A stretch of DNA of 64,000 nucleotides from Pseudoalteromonas sp. OOF1S-7. GTDB lineage: Bacteria; Pseudomonadota; Gammaproteobacteria; Enterobacterales; Alteromonadaceae. Position numbers and translations under genes: made by a program. Shown one piece after another: positions 39,153 to 47,488 of this stretch. The notes under the pieces are model-generated. The model searched no databases and had not been told where the DNA came from. It saw nothing but the letters and a program-made list of their open reading frames with translations. Numbering within the stretch: position 1 is the stretch's first letter; each line of letters begins with the position of its first letter. The stretch covers positions 62,001-126,000 of the forward strand of contig NZ_JAKRFZ010000003.1 of assembly GCF_022347765.1 (NCBI RefSeq), written 5' to 3'.

Positions 39153-39258
39153 AGTGTATGGGTACAAGGATGTACTCTAAATTGAATACAGATGAATGGG
39201 TTACATATCACCGTGTGGTTTTCGAGTTTGGGATTGATTTATCAGGAAAGGCGGAAAG

Positions 39259-39334
39259 TGGTGGAGCTAAGCAGGATCGAACTGCTGACCTCCTGCGTGC
39301 AAGGCAGGCGCTCTCCCAGCTGAGCTATAGCCCC
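39259..39334 (-). tRNA. tRNA-Ala (anticodon TGC)
   Basis: The minus strand reads GGGGCTATAGCTCAGCTGGG at the 5' end, forms an anticodon arm CCTGC-CTTGCAC-GCAGG with anticodon TGC, has a TTCGATC T-loop and ends with an encoded ACCA. The 76-base cloverleaf is complete. It is a lone tRNA, convergent with proA. Confidence 0.97.
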
Positions 39335-39462
39335 ACTTCCGGTGTCGATTTGACGCTGAGAATTTAAAACATTTTTCTACTGAGCGTCAAGTCCTGGTTA
39401 TAAAAAACTTGCCAAACAGCCGCTTTGCTTTGTTACACTGGGCGAAAAACACAGAGAAATTT

Positions 39463-39855
39463 ATGATACGTGCAAGTCTACTGATGAGTGCTACACTGCT
39501 GCTTGGGGCTTGTAGCAGCAAGCCCGATGTGCCAGAGCTGGAAGTCGAAAGCCAACAATTACACCAGCGTGTGAACACCAAAGGGCAGGATGAATTTGCG
39601 TTTGTTGTTACGGTTAAAGCCACCCCGCAAATGAATTTGGATACCAGTAAACCGGTATCGCGACGCGCGCTGAAGCGCTTTGCGGATCAGCAAAGGGTGG
39701 AAGATTCGCCTGAGCTGAAACTCAGGCTGGAAGATGAAGCCGTTGTCAGGCTCAAAAAGGCACTCAAAGAGGCGCGTTATTGTGAGTCTGGCTACAAGAT
39801 AGAGCGGGTATTTTGGCGCGACCGCAGTGTGCAGTTGCGGGGGATCTGCCAATGA
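39463..39855 (+). CDS. Small lipoprotein of unknown function
   Basis: A 130-residue protein begins with a lipoprotein signal (ATLLLGAC, lipid cysteine near residue 16). The mature part is charged and helical, with a conserved-looking C-terminus RYCESGYKIERVFWRDRSVQLRGIC that holds two cysteines able to form a disulfide. The frame is open to a TTG at 39409, but only the ATG at 39463 puts the signal at the N-terminus. It overlaps the next gene by four bases. I do not recognise the family. Confidence 0.75.
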   Translation: MIRASLLMSATLLLGACSSKPDVPELEVESQQLHQRVNTKGQDEFAFVVTVKATPQMNLDTSKPVSRRALKRFADQQRVEDSPELKLRLEDEAVVRLKKALKEARYCESGYKIERVFWRDRSVQLRGICQ

Positions 39856-40379
39856 ATACAGTCTCTGTAGCACAACTGGCAGAGCTGCTCAGCTCACTCG
39901 GGATCGCCTACCTGAGTTATCAGCATCCGCCGCTGGCAACCTGCCAGGATGCCGACAGGCTGGCGCTGGAGCGTGAGGGCACGCGCCTGAAAAACCTGTT
40001 TTTGCGAGATAATTACGGCCGGCAGCATTTTTTATTGATCACAACCGCAGATAAACAGCTGGACCTCAAGGCACTGTCAAAGCAGCAAGGCCTGTCTCGG
40101 TTGGGATTTGCCTCAGATAACCGCTTGCAACAGTATCTGGGGGTAAAACCCGGATGTGTGTCGGCACTGGCAACGGTCAACGACTTAGGACTGAATGTTC
40201 AGCTTTGGCTAGATGAGACGCTGCGCGATGCCACTTTGTGGCAATGTCACCCCTTTGATAATGATAAAACCTGGGTGCTGTCTTTACCTGATCTGCAACG
40301 TTTCTGGCAGCACACCGGCCATCAGCCGCTGTGGCTGACACTGCCAGAGCGTGCACAAGTACCTGAAACAGGTCAATGA
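39852..40379 (+). CDS. YbaK/ProX-type aminoacyl-tRNA deacylase (PrdX-like)
   Basis: The YbaK fold is evident: an N-terminal LAELLSSLGIAYLSYQHPP, then GTRLKNLFLRDNYGRQHFLLIT, KALSKQQGLSRLGFAS, and GVKPGCVSALATVND. This matches PrdX/ProX proteins that hydrolyse mischarged Ala-tRNA-Pro. The conserved lysine of the family is in RLKNLFL. The length of 175 fits. The ATG overlaps the lipoprotein stop (ATGA). Its end overlaps the convergent MFS gene by seven bases. Confidence 0.85.
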   Translation: MNTVSVAQLAELLSSLGIAYLSYQHPPLATCQDADRLALEREGTRLKNLFLRDNYGRQHFLLITTADKQLDLKALSKQQGLSRLGFASDNRLQQYLGVKPGCVSALATVNDLGLNVQLWLDETLRDATLWQCHPFDNDKTWVLSLPDLQRFWQHTGHQPLWLTLPERAQVPETGQ

Positions 40380-41536
40380 GACTCCCGCGGTCGCGCTGTT
40401 TTGCCGGACAGTCCCCGGCGATGATTGCGCCACACCAGCAGCAAACCACCGCTGCAGACTAACAATATCGAGAGTAAAAAATAGACCAGCCCCCAGCGCT
40501 GATAGATGAGGCCGGGCAGATAAGAGCCCAGCGCACCGCCACAATAGTAAAACGACACATAGGCGCCATTGGTTACCGTGGCTTCGGCTTTGCTCAGCTG
40601 GTTGGCCAGTGGTGCGGCGCTGGCATGGATCATAAACATACAGGCACAGAACAGGGTGAACAGTGCCAGAAACAGCCAGAAGTGATGCCACAGCATGCCC
40701 ACAATGGTCAGGCAATACACTGCAAATAGGCCACTGAGGATCTGCCACATACTGTTTGAGAGCTTGCTCAGGAGTGGGGTAAACAAAGACAGACAAGCGC
40801 CGATCAGATACCCCGTATAGACCCAGCCAATCAGGCGCGGATCGCTTATCTGGTAGTCGTTACTGAGAATAAATGGCAGGAAGTTGAGCAGTGCTGCAAA
40901 GCAAAAAAACATACAAAACACAGCGCCGTAGAGGCTCAGTAAGTTTGCCTGTTTCAGTGGTTTAAGATAAGCCAGTGGCCGTCTCGCTGTACTATGTACG
41001 AGCTGAGCATGTTTGGGTTTGATCCACCATGCCAGCAAGGCAAGTGTCACCGCGTTGAGCAGGTAAAAGCTTTGCCAGTTAAACCAGACCGAAAAGTTGG
41101 CAGCCAGTGTGCGGCCCAGGTAGCCACCTGCTATGGTGCTGCCAATATACCAACTCATGGTACGTTTTAGCTGGTTATGCTGATAGGTACGTCCAAGATA
41201 ACCTGTCATCGCAGTCAGGGCTGCCGGGAGCAATAATCCTTCGGCAAAACGTATTGCCAGCATCCATTCAAACTGGCCATTGTAAGCGAACCCGATACAG
41301 CACAGCGCCAGCAGCAGCATGACCGTTTTGATGATCTTCAGCGGATTACGGTTCGTAAATATTAACCCATAGCAAATCGGGGCGACGGCCAACGGCAACA
41401 TGGTAACCGACATTAGCATACCCGCTTTTGCAGGGGTGATCTGGTAGTGCTGTGCAAACAGCGACAATAATGGCTGGGGAGCATACAAAACACAAAAGAT
41501 AGCGACGGAGCACAATAGCAAGTGCGGCAGAGACAT
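40373..41536 (-). CDS. MFS transporter (YnfM/arabinose-efflux-like)
   Basis: Twelve hydrophobic segments are visible in about 390 residues, with the MFS loop after helix 2 reading YGLIFTNRNPLKI. The start of the protein (VLYAPQPLLSLFAQHYQITPAKAGMLMSVTMLPLAVAP) is close to the YnfM group of drug- and sugar-efflux proteins. The frame continues to 41602, but the added residues are polar and the start at 41536 (MSLPHLLL) is preferred; no strong ribosome site decides it. The substrate is unknown. Confidence 0.83.
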   Translation of the reverse strand: MSLPHLLLCSVAIFCVLYAPQPLLSLFAQHYQITPAKAGMLMSVTMLPLAVAPICYGLIFTNRNPLKIIKTVMLLLALCCIGFAYNGQFEWMLAIRFAEGLLLPAALTAMTGYLGRTYQHNQLKRTMSWYIGSTIAGGYLGRTLAANFSVWFNWQSFYLLNAVTLALLAWWIKPKHAQLVHSTARRPLAYLKPLKQANLLSLYGAVFCMFFCFAALLNFLPFILSNDYQISDPRLIGWVYTGYLIGACLSLFTPLLSKLSNSMWQILSGLFAVYCLTIVGMLWHHFWLFLALFTLFCACMFMIHASAAPLANQLSKAEATVTNGAYVSFYYCGGALGSYLPGLIYQRWGLVYFLLSILLVCSGGLLLVWRNHRRGLSGKTARPRESH

Positions 41537-41753
41537 AATGCATTCACAATGACCAAATAACGGCCAAATTATGCCTGTTGACCAGATGAATTGCGACGCC
41601 AATTAGAGATAACTTGCGGTAAATCATATTTTTTAGTGCAGACTCTGCTAGATTTTCGGCTAACAAAATTTTTCTTGTGTTACGGCCTGCAGCAGTGGTC
41701 AAATTCGTCCACTGCGTTAAAATAGCGTCAGTCTAGTTTTATGGAGTGGCATT

Positions 41754-42296
41754 ATGGGATCTCTACAAGATCAACTTTTGAAAGCGGGCCTGACCACCGA
41801 GCACAAAGCCAAAGTTGCGAAGAGCGAGAAACGCAAAGCGCAAAAGAAAAAGAAGAAAAAAGGCGCAACCAGCGACGTCAGCGATCTGCAAAAGCACATT
41901 GAACAAACCAAGCAAGCGCAGCAGCAAAAAGCGGAAGAGCTGAACAAAGCCAAACAGGCTGAACTGAAAGAGCGCGAGCAGGTAGCAAGAGTGAAGCAAA
42001 TTCTGGAGCATCACAACCAGGAAGAGATCCGCGGCAATGTGACCTTTAACTTTACCTTTGAAGGTAAAATCAAAGAGCTGGATGTCAATGCACAGACTCA
42101 ACAGGCACTAGCGAAAGGCCGGCTGGCCATATGTGTACTGGAAGGCCAGTTCTACGTGTTACAAGATGAGCCAGCACGCAAAATTGCAGAAGTAGACGAA
42201 AAGTACATTGTCTTTCATGTGGAAGATGGTCAGGGTAATAAGGACGAGGACGATCCTTATGCAGACTTCGAAGTGCCGGATGATCTGATCTGGTAG
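41754..42296 (+). CDS. yaiL: DUF2058-family nucleoprotein-like protein (YaiL)
   Basis: The 180-residue protein starts LQDQLLKAGLTTEHKAKVAKSEKRKAQ in outline, then a lysine-rich stretch, a long charged coiled coil (about 45-85) and a compact C-terminal domain (NVTFNFTFEGKIKELDV, FYVLQDEPARKIAEVD). This matches DUF2058/YaiL, conserved in gammaproteobacteria and of unclear function. The lysine run suggests nucleic-acid contact. It is monocistronic. Confidence 0.88.
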   Translation: MGSLQDQLLKAGLTTEHKAKVAKSEKRKAQKKKKKKGATSDVSDLQKHIEQTKQAQQQKAEELNKAKQAELKEREQVARVKQILEHHNQEEIRGNVTFNFTFEGKIKELDVNAQTQQALAKGRLAICVLEGQFYVLQDEPARKIAEVDEKYIVFHVEDGQGNKDEDDPYADFEVPDDLIW

Positions 42297-42397
42297 GCAT
42301 GACGGCCGTACCTGTATGCTCACAGTCAATGGCATATGGATAACAGCAAGGCATAGACTACACTTGAATTGATCCGTTATATAAAAAGAGAAAAGAT

Positions 42398-42721
42398 ATG
42401 AGCAAGATGAAACAACTAATGTTAGCCAGCGGCCTGGCCGTTGCAGCCCTTTCTGCCGGTACTGTAAACGCTGCAGATGGTAAGGCTTTGTACACGGCGA
42501 AAATGTGCCAGACGTGTCATGGCGCAGAAGGTAAAGCACCTATCATGCCTGTGTATCCAAAACTGGCTGGCCAGAACAAAGAATATTTGCTGGCTCAGAT
42601 GAAAGACATTAAATCGGGTGCACGCAGCAATGGCATGTCGGCAGCGATGAAGGCCATGACAGCAAACGTCTCAGACGCAGAGCTTGAAGCGATTGCCGAT
42701 TACCTGTCAAAAGTTCAGTAA
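42398..42721 (+). CDS. Periplasmic c-type cytochrome (class I, monohaem)
   Basis: A signal peptide (LASGLAVAALSAGTVNA, cut near residue 25) precedes an 80-residue mature cytochrome. One haem-binding CQTCH lies at its start, and the distal methionine is probably the one in SNGMSAAM. The end DAELEAIADYLSKVQ is the usual C-terminal helix. It resembles cytochrome c5/c553 type electron carriers. A terminator follows 13 bases after the stop. Confidence 0.92.
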   Translation: MSKMKQLMLASGLAVAALSAGTVNAADGKALYTAKMCQTCHGAEGKAPIMPVYPKLAGQNKEYLLAQMKDIKSGARSNGMSAAMKAMTANVSDAELEAIADYLSKVQ

Positions 42722-42734
42722 GACTGGCGACCTG

Positions 42735-42763
42735 AAAAAACCACCGCTTGTCGGTGGTTTTTT
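42735..42763 (+). terminator. Rho-independent terminator of the cytochrome gene
   Basis: AAAAAACCACCG-CTTGT-CGGTGGTTTTTT is a strong stem with T run. Confidence 0.9.
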
Positions 42764-42878
42764 GATCCACATCGATAATTGTGCTTTCTTCCGGATAGAA
42801 CCATTGCATCCCGGAGGGGAGTGTTTTAGACTTCTATACATCCAAATTTAATTGGGCTTTATAACAAAAGGAAGAGCC

Positions 42879-43646
42879 ATGTTTGAATTGCCGAAACTCA
42901 ATGTAAAAAACAAAGTCAGTGAGGAAGAATGGCGGTTACGAGTTGATTTGGCGGCGTGCTATCGTCTTGTTGAGCACTTTCGCTGGGGCGATCTGATCTA
43001 TACTCATATGTCTGCGCGACTGCCCGGCACAGATCATTACCTGGTCAATGCGTTCGGTCTGAGCTTTGATGAAGTCACTGCGTCTAATCTGGTCAAGGTT
43101 GACCTGCAAGGCAATATTCTTGACGACACGCCTTTTGAAATAAACCCGGCCGGCTTTACCATTCATAGCGCGATCCACGAGGTACGCGAAGATGCACACT
43201 GTGTCATTCACTTGCATACCAAAGAAACCATTGCGGTTGCCAGTCTGGAAGGGGGCCTGTTACCGCTCAGCCAGCACAGCATGTTTTCGCTGCCTTCACT
43301 GTCTTATCATGAGTACGAAGGCCTGGCTGTGAATGAGGCAGAAAAAGCCCGCTTACAGAATGACCTTGGTACCACCAATCATATGTTACTGGTCAATCAT
43401 GGCGGTTTAACCGTAGGGCCGACGGTAGGGGATGCGTTTATGCGCTTTTTCGATTTGCAACGTGCCTGCGAGATCCAGGTCGCGATTCAGGCAACCGGTC
43501 GCCCGGCCATCGAAGTACCACAGCCCATTCAGGACAATATTTATAATCAAGCAAAGGTAGTGCACAGTGGTAGCACCGGTGGCCAATTAGCCTGGCCCGC
43601 CATGTTAAGAAAGGCATACCGCCTGGATCCTGGCTTTGCCGAATAG
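42879..43646 (+). CDS. Class II aldolase/adducin family protein
   Basis: The fold is that of class II (zinc) aldolases. Metal-binding histidines lie in VIHLHT and VNHGG. The segment at the fuculose-aldolase catalytic glutamate reads NPAGFTIHSAIH, without the glutamate, the pattern of the adducin-like branch. Thus a sugar-phosphate aldolase or decarboxylase activity is possible but not assured. The frame is open to 42852; the ATG at 42879 has AAGGAAG seven bases upstream. The enolase-superfamily gene follows eight bases downstream, so the pair is an operon. Confidence 0.82.
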   Translation: MFELPKLNVKNKVSEEEWRLRVDLAACYRLVEHFRWGDLIYTHMSARLPGTDHYLVNAFGLSFDEVTASNLVKVDLQGNILDDTPFEINPAGFTIHSAIHEVREDAHCVIHLHTKETIAVASLEGGLLPLSQHSMFSLPSLSYHEYEGLAVNEAEKARLQNDLGTTNHMLLVNHGGLTVGPTVGDAFMRFFDLQRACEIQVAIQATGRPAIEVPQPIQDNIYNQAKVVHSGSTGGQLAWPAMLRKAYRLDPGFAE

Positions 43647-43654
43647 GAGTCAAA

Positions 43655-44830
43655 ATGAAAGTTAATCGCGTTGAAGTGTTTGATATTCACTGTCCGGACA
43701 GACCAGCCTGGACCCCGGTATTTGTTCGTGTTCACACCGATGAAGGTATTTCGGGTGTGGGTGAAGCGGGCCTGGCCTACGATTTGGGGCACAGCGCCGC
43801 TGCGGCGATGATTAAAGAGATGGCTGAAGCCTTTTTGATTGGCCACGACCCGTTCCAAACCGAAATGTTGTGGGCCCGCATGTTGCGTGAAAGTTTCTGG
43901 GGGCTTGGTGGCGGTCCGGTGGTGTATGCAGCCATGAGTGCCATTGATACGGCCCTGTGGGACATCAAAGGTAAAGCGCTGAACCTGCCTGTGTATCAGC
44001 TACTTGGTGGTAAGGTGAACGACGAGCTACGCACCTATGCATCACAACTTCAGTTTGACTGGGACAGTGAATTCAAAGCGCTGGTACAGCCACATGAATA
44101 TGCTGAGGCAGCTCACAAAGCGCTGGCTGAAGGCTATGATGCCGTTAAAGTTGACCCTATCATGTACGACAAAGACGGCAATACTTATTACGACCGCACG
44201 AAACTGATTTCGCGCGGTGAAATGAAGTTATACCGGGCACGTATGCAGGCGATCCGCGAGGCGGTGGGCGATGAAGTCGATATCATTTTCGAATGCCACA
44301 GCCTGCCAGGTGCAACCTCTGCGATTCAAATTGCTGAAATTGCAGAAGAGTTTGACTGTATGTATTACGAAGAGCCGGTCAACTACCTCAATCACTCATT
44401 GCATGCCAAAGTGGCTAACAAAACGGCTGTGCCGATCGCCGGTGGTGAGCGTCTGTATCATCGCTGGGATGTCCGCCCTTACTTTGAAGATCAGAGTATT
44501 GACGTATTACAGCCGGATATAGGCTTGTGTGGTGGTTTTACCGAGACGAAAAAGGTCTGTGATTACGCCGATATTTTTGATATCCGCATTCAGGCGCATG
44601 TCTGTGGTGGCCCGGTTGCGACGGCAGCTTCTTTGCATCTTGAAACGGCCATTCCTAACTTCCTGATCCACGAGCATCACACTTATGCGATTAAAAAGTG
44701 GAACCGGGAATTGTGTCTTCAGGATCCACAGCCGGAAAAAGGCGTGTTTAAGGTGTCTGAAGCGCCGGGGATTGGCATTGAGTTGAATGATGAAGTAGTG
44801 ATGCGCTCAGCCCGCGTTGAAATCAAGTAA
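43655..44830 (+). CDS. Enolase-superfamily sugar-acid dehydratase (galactonate-dehydratase-like)
   Basis: This 391-residue protein has the capping domain and barrel of the mandelate-racemase group. Putative metal ligands are E213, E239 and E265; catalytic histidines are H215 and H315. The spacing (26, 26, 50) equals that of E. coli galactonate dehydratase (D183, E209, E235, H285) as I recall it. The first ligand is glutamate rather than aspartate. A sugar-acid dehydratase is therefore likely, but the substrate may differ. It follows the class II aldolase; no transporter or regulator is nearby. Confidence 0.83.
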   Translation: MKVNRVEVFDIHCPDRPAWTPVFVRVHTDEGISGVGEAGLAYDLGHSAAAAMIKEMAEAFLIGHDPFQTEMLWARMLRESFWGLGGGPVVYAAMSAIDTALWDIKGKALNLPVYQLLGGKVNDELRTYASQLQFDWDSEFKALVQPHEYAEAAHKALAEGYDAVKVDPIMYDKDGNTYYDRTKLISRGEMKLYRARMQAIREAVGDEVDIIFECHSLPGATSAIQIAEIAEEFDCMYYEEPVNYLNHSLHAKVANKTAVPIAGGERLYHRWDVRPYFEDQSIDVLQPDIGLCGGFTETKKVCDYADIFDIRIQAHVCGGPVATAASLHLETAIPNFLIHEHHTYAIKKWNRELCLQDPQPEKGVFKVSEAPGIGIELNDEVVMRSARVEIK

Positions 44831-44851
44831 CTTAGGTTTAGCGTCAGACAT

Positions 44852-44883
44852 AAAAAAACCCAAACACGTGTTTGGGTTTTTTT
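44852..44883. terminator. Bidirectional terminator between the dehydratase gene and suhB
   Basis: AAAAAACCCAAACA and TGTTTGGGTTTTTT flank CG, giving A and T runs on both sides; it lies between convergent genes and can serve both. Confidence 0.9.
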
Positions 44884-44898
44884 AATTCTGCATCCAGC

Positions 44899-45702
44899 TT
44901 ACTTAAGCAATGACTCAGTCAGCACAGGACGAATTTCTTTTACAATCGCCTGACACAGCTTAGGTGCGCCACATACGATGTTACCGCTGTTGTTGTAGTT
45001 GGCACCGCCAGCGAAGTCCATCAACATACCGCCCGCTTCTTTGATCAGCAATTCGCCTGCCGCTGTGTCCCACGGCTTAAGACCAATTTCATAGAAACCA
45101 TCGATGCGACCCGCTGCCACATAGGCCATATCCAGTGCAGCAGAGCCGGCACGACGGATATCAGTCGTCTGGATAAACAGGGCTTTAAAAGCTTCTGTGT
45201 AGGCATCCAGGTGATGCTTTTGTTTGAACGGGAAGCCAGTGGCCAGTACAGAGCCTGCTAACTCATTGCTCTTAGTGACGCGAATACGCTTACTGTTTAA
45301 CTGTGCACCCTGACCACGCGAGGCAGTAAATAGTTCATCGCGGATTGGATCGTATACAACGGCTTGCTCTACTCGGCCTTTTACTTTCAGCGCGATAGAA
45401 ATAGCAAAATGAGGAATGCCCTTGATGAAGTTGGTGGTGCCATCAAGCGGGTCAATAACCCAAAGGAAATCGGCCTGCTTACCATCTGTATGGCCAAGCT
45501 CTTCACCGACAATTGCATGCTCCGGGTAGGCTTTTAAAATTGTGTCACGGATAACCAGTTCCGCTTCTTTATCTACGTTTGTTACGAAATCGTTTGAGCC
45601 TTTCTGTGAGGTCTCAACCTGAGACATATTTTCACACGCACGTAGGATCACCTTACCCGCGTTACGCGCAGCGCGTACCGCAATGTTTAACATTGGATGC
45701 AT
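44899..45702 (-). CDS. suhB: Inositol-1-monophosphatase family protein SuhB
   Basis: SuhB is a magnesium-dependent inositol phosphatase that also takes part in rRNA transcription antitermination. Metal-binding motifs VGEELG, WVIDPLDGTTNF and KPWDTAAGELL are intact. The open frame continues to 45771, but the ATG at 45702 gives 267 residues, the same as E. coli SuhB, with the standard start MHPMLNIAVRAARNAG. It diverges from trmJ, as in enterobacteria. Confidence 0.95.
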   Translation of the reverse strand: MHPMLNIAVRAARNAGKVILRACENMSQVETSQKGSNDFVTNVDKEAELVIRDTILKAYPEHAIVGEELGHTDGKQADFLWVIDPLDGTTNFIKGIPHFAISIALKVKGRVEQAVVYDPIRDELFTASRGQGAQLNSKRIRVTKSNELAGSVLATGFPFKQKHHLDAYTEAFKALFIQTTDIRRAGSAALDMAYVAAGRIDGFYEIGLKPWDTAAGELLIKEAGGMLMDFAGGANYNNSGNIVCGAPKLCQAIVKEIRPVLTESLLK

Positions 45703-45807
45703 AGCATTACCTTTGAATTGTAAAAGAACTAAAATTTTTGAGCCGGCGTATTCTAGCGATTTTTCCTGCAAAGTAAATAACCCAGGGTCAAAAAGCGTGT
45801 GTTTTTT

Positions 45808-45960
45808 TTAATCAAAATAGGGAAGTGATTTAAATTCAGACAGTTCTATTGATACGCCATCATGATTGCTTTTCCCCTGTGCCATCCTTTTGATGATCGA
45901 CCTGAGGTTGGCCCGGATTTTACTATCTGGCCAATTCACGTTTGTGCTAAACTCCGCCAT
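45808..45960 (-). CDS. Possible small hypothetical protein, 50 residues
   Basis: An ATG at 45960 with AGGA seven bases upstream opens a 50-codon frame ending in TAA. The product is a charged, Lys/Arg/Ser-rich peptide with VNWPDSKIRANLRSIIKRMA near its start; no family is recognised. It lies between suhB and trmJ, transcribed towards suhB, and covers most of that gap, including the sequence expected to hold the trmJ promoter. It may be chance; the ribosome site is the main support. Confidence 0.3.
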   Translation of the reverse strand: MAEFSTNVNWPDSKIRANLRSIIKRMAQGKSNHDGVSIELSEFKSLPYFD

Positions 45961-45983
45961 TATTTTTTCCTGAGGCTTAAGAC

Positions 45984-46706
45984 ATGGCATTAGAAGACAT
46001 TCGCATTGTATTGGTTAATACCTCTCATTCTGGCAATATCGGCTCAGTTGCGCGCGCAATGAAAACCATGGGGTTATCGAAACTCTATCTGGTAGACCCG
46101 GCATGTGTGGTGGACAGCCACGCCAGTGCGCTGGCAGCTGGCGCAACCGATGTGCTTGGTAATGCAGTGCAGGTGGATAAACTCGAGGACGCCATTGCAG
46201 ACTGTGCCTTAACCATAGGCACCAGTGCCCGTTCACGCACTTTATCCTGGCCTATGGTTGGCCCGCGAGAGTGTGCCCAAAAGTTGGTTGATGGTGCTGA
46301 GCAGACCCCGGTTGCGCTCGTGTTTGGTCGTGAAAATAGTGGCCTTACCAACGAAGAACTACAGCTGTGTAATTACCACGTCTGCATTCCGGCAAATCCG
46401 GAATATAGCTCACTGAATCTGGCGATGGCGGTGCAAACGCTGGCCTATGAAACCCGCATGACTTACCTGGATCGACAAGAGCAACCCGTTGAGCAGGATG
46501 AGGTTCAATACCCGACATCTCAGCAAATGGCGCTGTTCTACGAGCATCTCGAGTCCACTCTGAATGATACCGGCTTTATTGTTAAGCAGCACCCAGGCAT
46601 GGTGATGACCAAGCTTAAACGTCTGTTTAATCGCGCGCGCCCGGAAGATCAGGAGCTTAATATTTTACGTGGCATTTTAAGCTCGATAAATAAGTCAATA
46701 AAGTGA
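45984..46706 (+). CDS. trmJ: tRNA (cytidine/uridine-32-2'-O)-methyltransferase TrmJ
   Basis: TrmJ methylates the ribose of residue 32 in several tRNAs. It is a SPOUT enzyme: N-terminal [25 protein letters not shown] in outline, then [14 protein letters not shown] and the knot residues [17 protein letters not shown]. The length is 240 (E. coli 246). A GAGG site precedes the ATG. It lies upstream of iscR, the order of E. coli, but a 267-base control region separates them. Confidence 0.95.
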   Translation: MALEDIRIVLVNTSHSGNIGSVARAMKTMGLSKLYLVDPACVVDSHASALAAGATDVLGNAVQVDKLEDAIADCALTIGTSARSRTLSWPMVGPRECAQKLVDGAEQTPVALVFGRENSGLTNEELQLCNYHVCIPANPEYSSLNLAMAVQTLAYETRMTYLDRQEQPVEQDEVQYPTSQQMALFYEHLESTLNDTGFIVKQHPGMVMTKLKRLFNRARPEDQELNILRGILSSINKSIK

Positions 46707-46763
46707 GTGGGTTAGCGCTTTGGTATGAGATATGCCAAAGTGCTGCAATAATCTCATACGTAA

Positions 46764-46788
46764 ATACTTGACTAAAATACTCAGGTAA
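46764..46788 (+). promoter_or_regulatory. IscR type-1 site A, overlapping promoter P1
   Basis: The 25 bases follow the pattern ATAC-TTGACT-(7)-ACTC-AGGTAA, close to the type-1 IscR consensus ATASYYGACTRwwwYAGTCR in its left half. It covers the -35 of P1. Confidence 0.7.
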
Positions 46789-46795
46789 TTACAAT
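46768..46795 (+). promoter_or_regulatory. Promoter P1 upstream of iscR
   Basis: TTGACT (46768-46773) and TACAAT (46790-46795), 16-base spacer. It is nearly identical to P2. Confidence 0.65.
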
Positions 46796-46802
46796 GTCCA
46801 TA

Positions 46803-46827
46803 ATACCTGAGGAAATTAGTCGGGTAT
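46803..46827 (+). promoter_or_regulatory. IscR type-1-like site B
   Basis: ATACCTGA (46803-46810) and TTAGTCGGGTAT (46816-46827) form an imperfect dyad with the type-1 outline, immediately downstream of P1. A bound repressor here would block P1 transcripts. Confidence 0.6.
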
Positions 46828-46846
46828 TTTCATAAACGCAGATTGA

Positions 46847-46875
46847 ACACGCTAGGTAAGTACCTACCTACGTGT
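46847..46875. other. Inverted repeat between the two iscR promoters
   Basis: ACACGCTAGGTA and TACCTACGTGT pair with one bulged base around a six-base centre. In a P1 transcript it would fold as a hairpin; as DNA it could be another binding site. Confidence 0.45.
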
Positions 46876-46910
46876 AATCCGCATAGTGCAGGGCGATTGG
46901 TTGTTGGTTA

Positions 46911-46935
46911 ATACTTGACTATCTTAGTCAGGTAA
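46911..46935 (+). promoter_or_regulatory. IscR type-1 site C, overlapping promoter P2
   Basis: ATACTTGACT and TTAGTCAGGTAA fit the type-1 consensus best of the three sites, including the GACT/AGTC dyad. It covers the P2 -35 and spacer, so apo/holo IscR would autoregulate here. Confidence 0.8.
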
Positions 46936-46942
46936 TTACAAT
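46915..46942 (+). promoter_or_regulatory. Promoter P2 of the isc operon
   Basis: TTGACT (46915-46920), 16-base spacer, TACAAT (46937-46942), ending 31 bases before the iscR start. Confidence 0.75.
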
Positions 46943-46973
46943 TTGCGCCTTGATAACTTTTCTGGGGGCACGC

Positions 46974-47465
46974 ATGAAACTGACTTCAAAAGGCAGATAT
47001 GCAGTGACAGCGATGCTGGACGTCGCACTACACGCAAATATTGGGCCCGTGCCTCTGGCGGATATTTCCGAACGTCAGGAAATATCTCTGTCATACCTGG
47101 AACAATTATTTGCCCGTTTGCGTAAACATGGCTTAGTGAGCTCTGTTCGCGGACCGGGTGGCGGCTATTTATTGGGCCGCGACGCGCATACTATTTCGGT
47201 CGGCGATGTGATTGCTGCGGTGGATGAATCCGTAGATGCAACCCGGTGTCACGGGGAGGGCGGTGGCTGCCAGAGCGGCATGCGCTGCCTCACGCACACC
47301 CTGTGGTCAGATTTAAGTTTGCGTATTGAAGAGTTTTTAAACAGTATTTCCCTCGCCGAGTTAGTCGCCAATTCTGATGTGCAATCTGTTGCAACACGTC
47401 AGGACAATGGGGTTAACAGTGCAATGAAGCAATTAGAGAATATTCAAGTGAGTTGCCAGCTGTAA
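46974..47465 (+). CDS. iscR: Fe-S cluster regulator IscR
   Basis: IscR senses the Fe-S supply with a [2Fe-2S] cluster and represses the isc operon. The Rrf2 winged-helix starts [20 protein letters not shown]. The ligand cysteines are C92, C99 and C105, with a histidine at 108. Compared with E. coli (C92, C98, C104, H107), one glycine is inserted in the loop. The length is 163 from the ATG at 46974, which has a G-rich site; the frame is open a little farther to 46950. Three candidate IscR sites lie upstream. Confidence 0.95.
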   Translation: MKLTSKGRYAVTAMLDVALHANIGPVPLADISERQEISLSYLEQLFARLRKHGLVSSVRGPGGGYLLGRDAHTISVGDVIAAVDESVDATRCHGEGGGCQSGMRCLTHTLWSDLSLRIEEFLNSISLAELVANSDVQSVATRQDNGVNSAMKQLENIQVSCQL

Positions 47466-47488
47466 ACTGGCGTCTAGCGGAGAAAGAA

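Noticed and set aside
39158..39367. Plus-strand ORF of 69 codons with AKQDRTADLLRARQALSQL
   Set aside because: It is the reverse complement of tRNA-Ala; this peptide is a well-known false translation of that tRNA.
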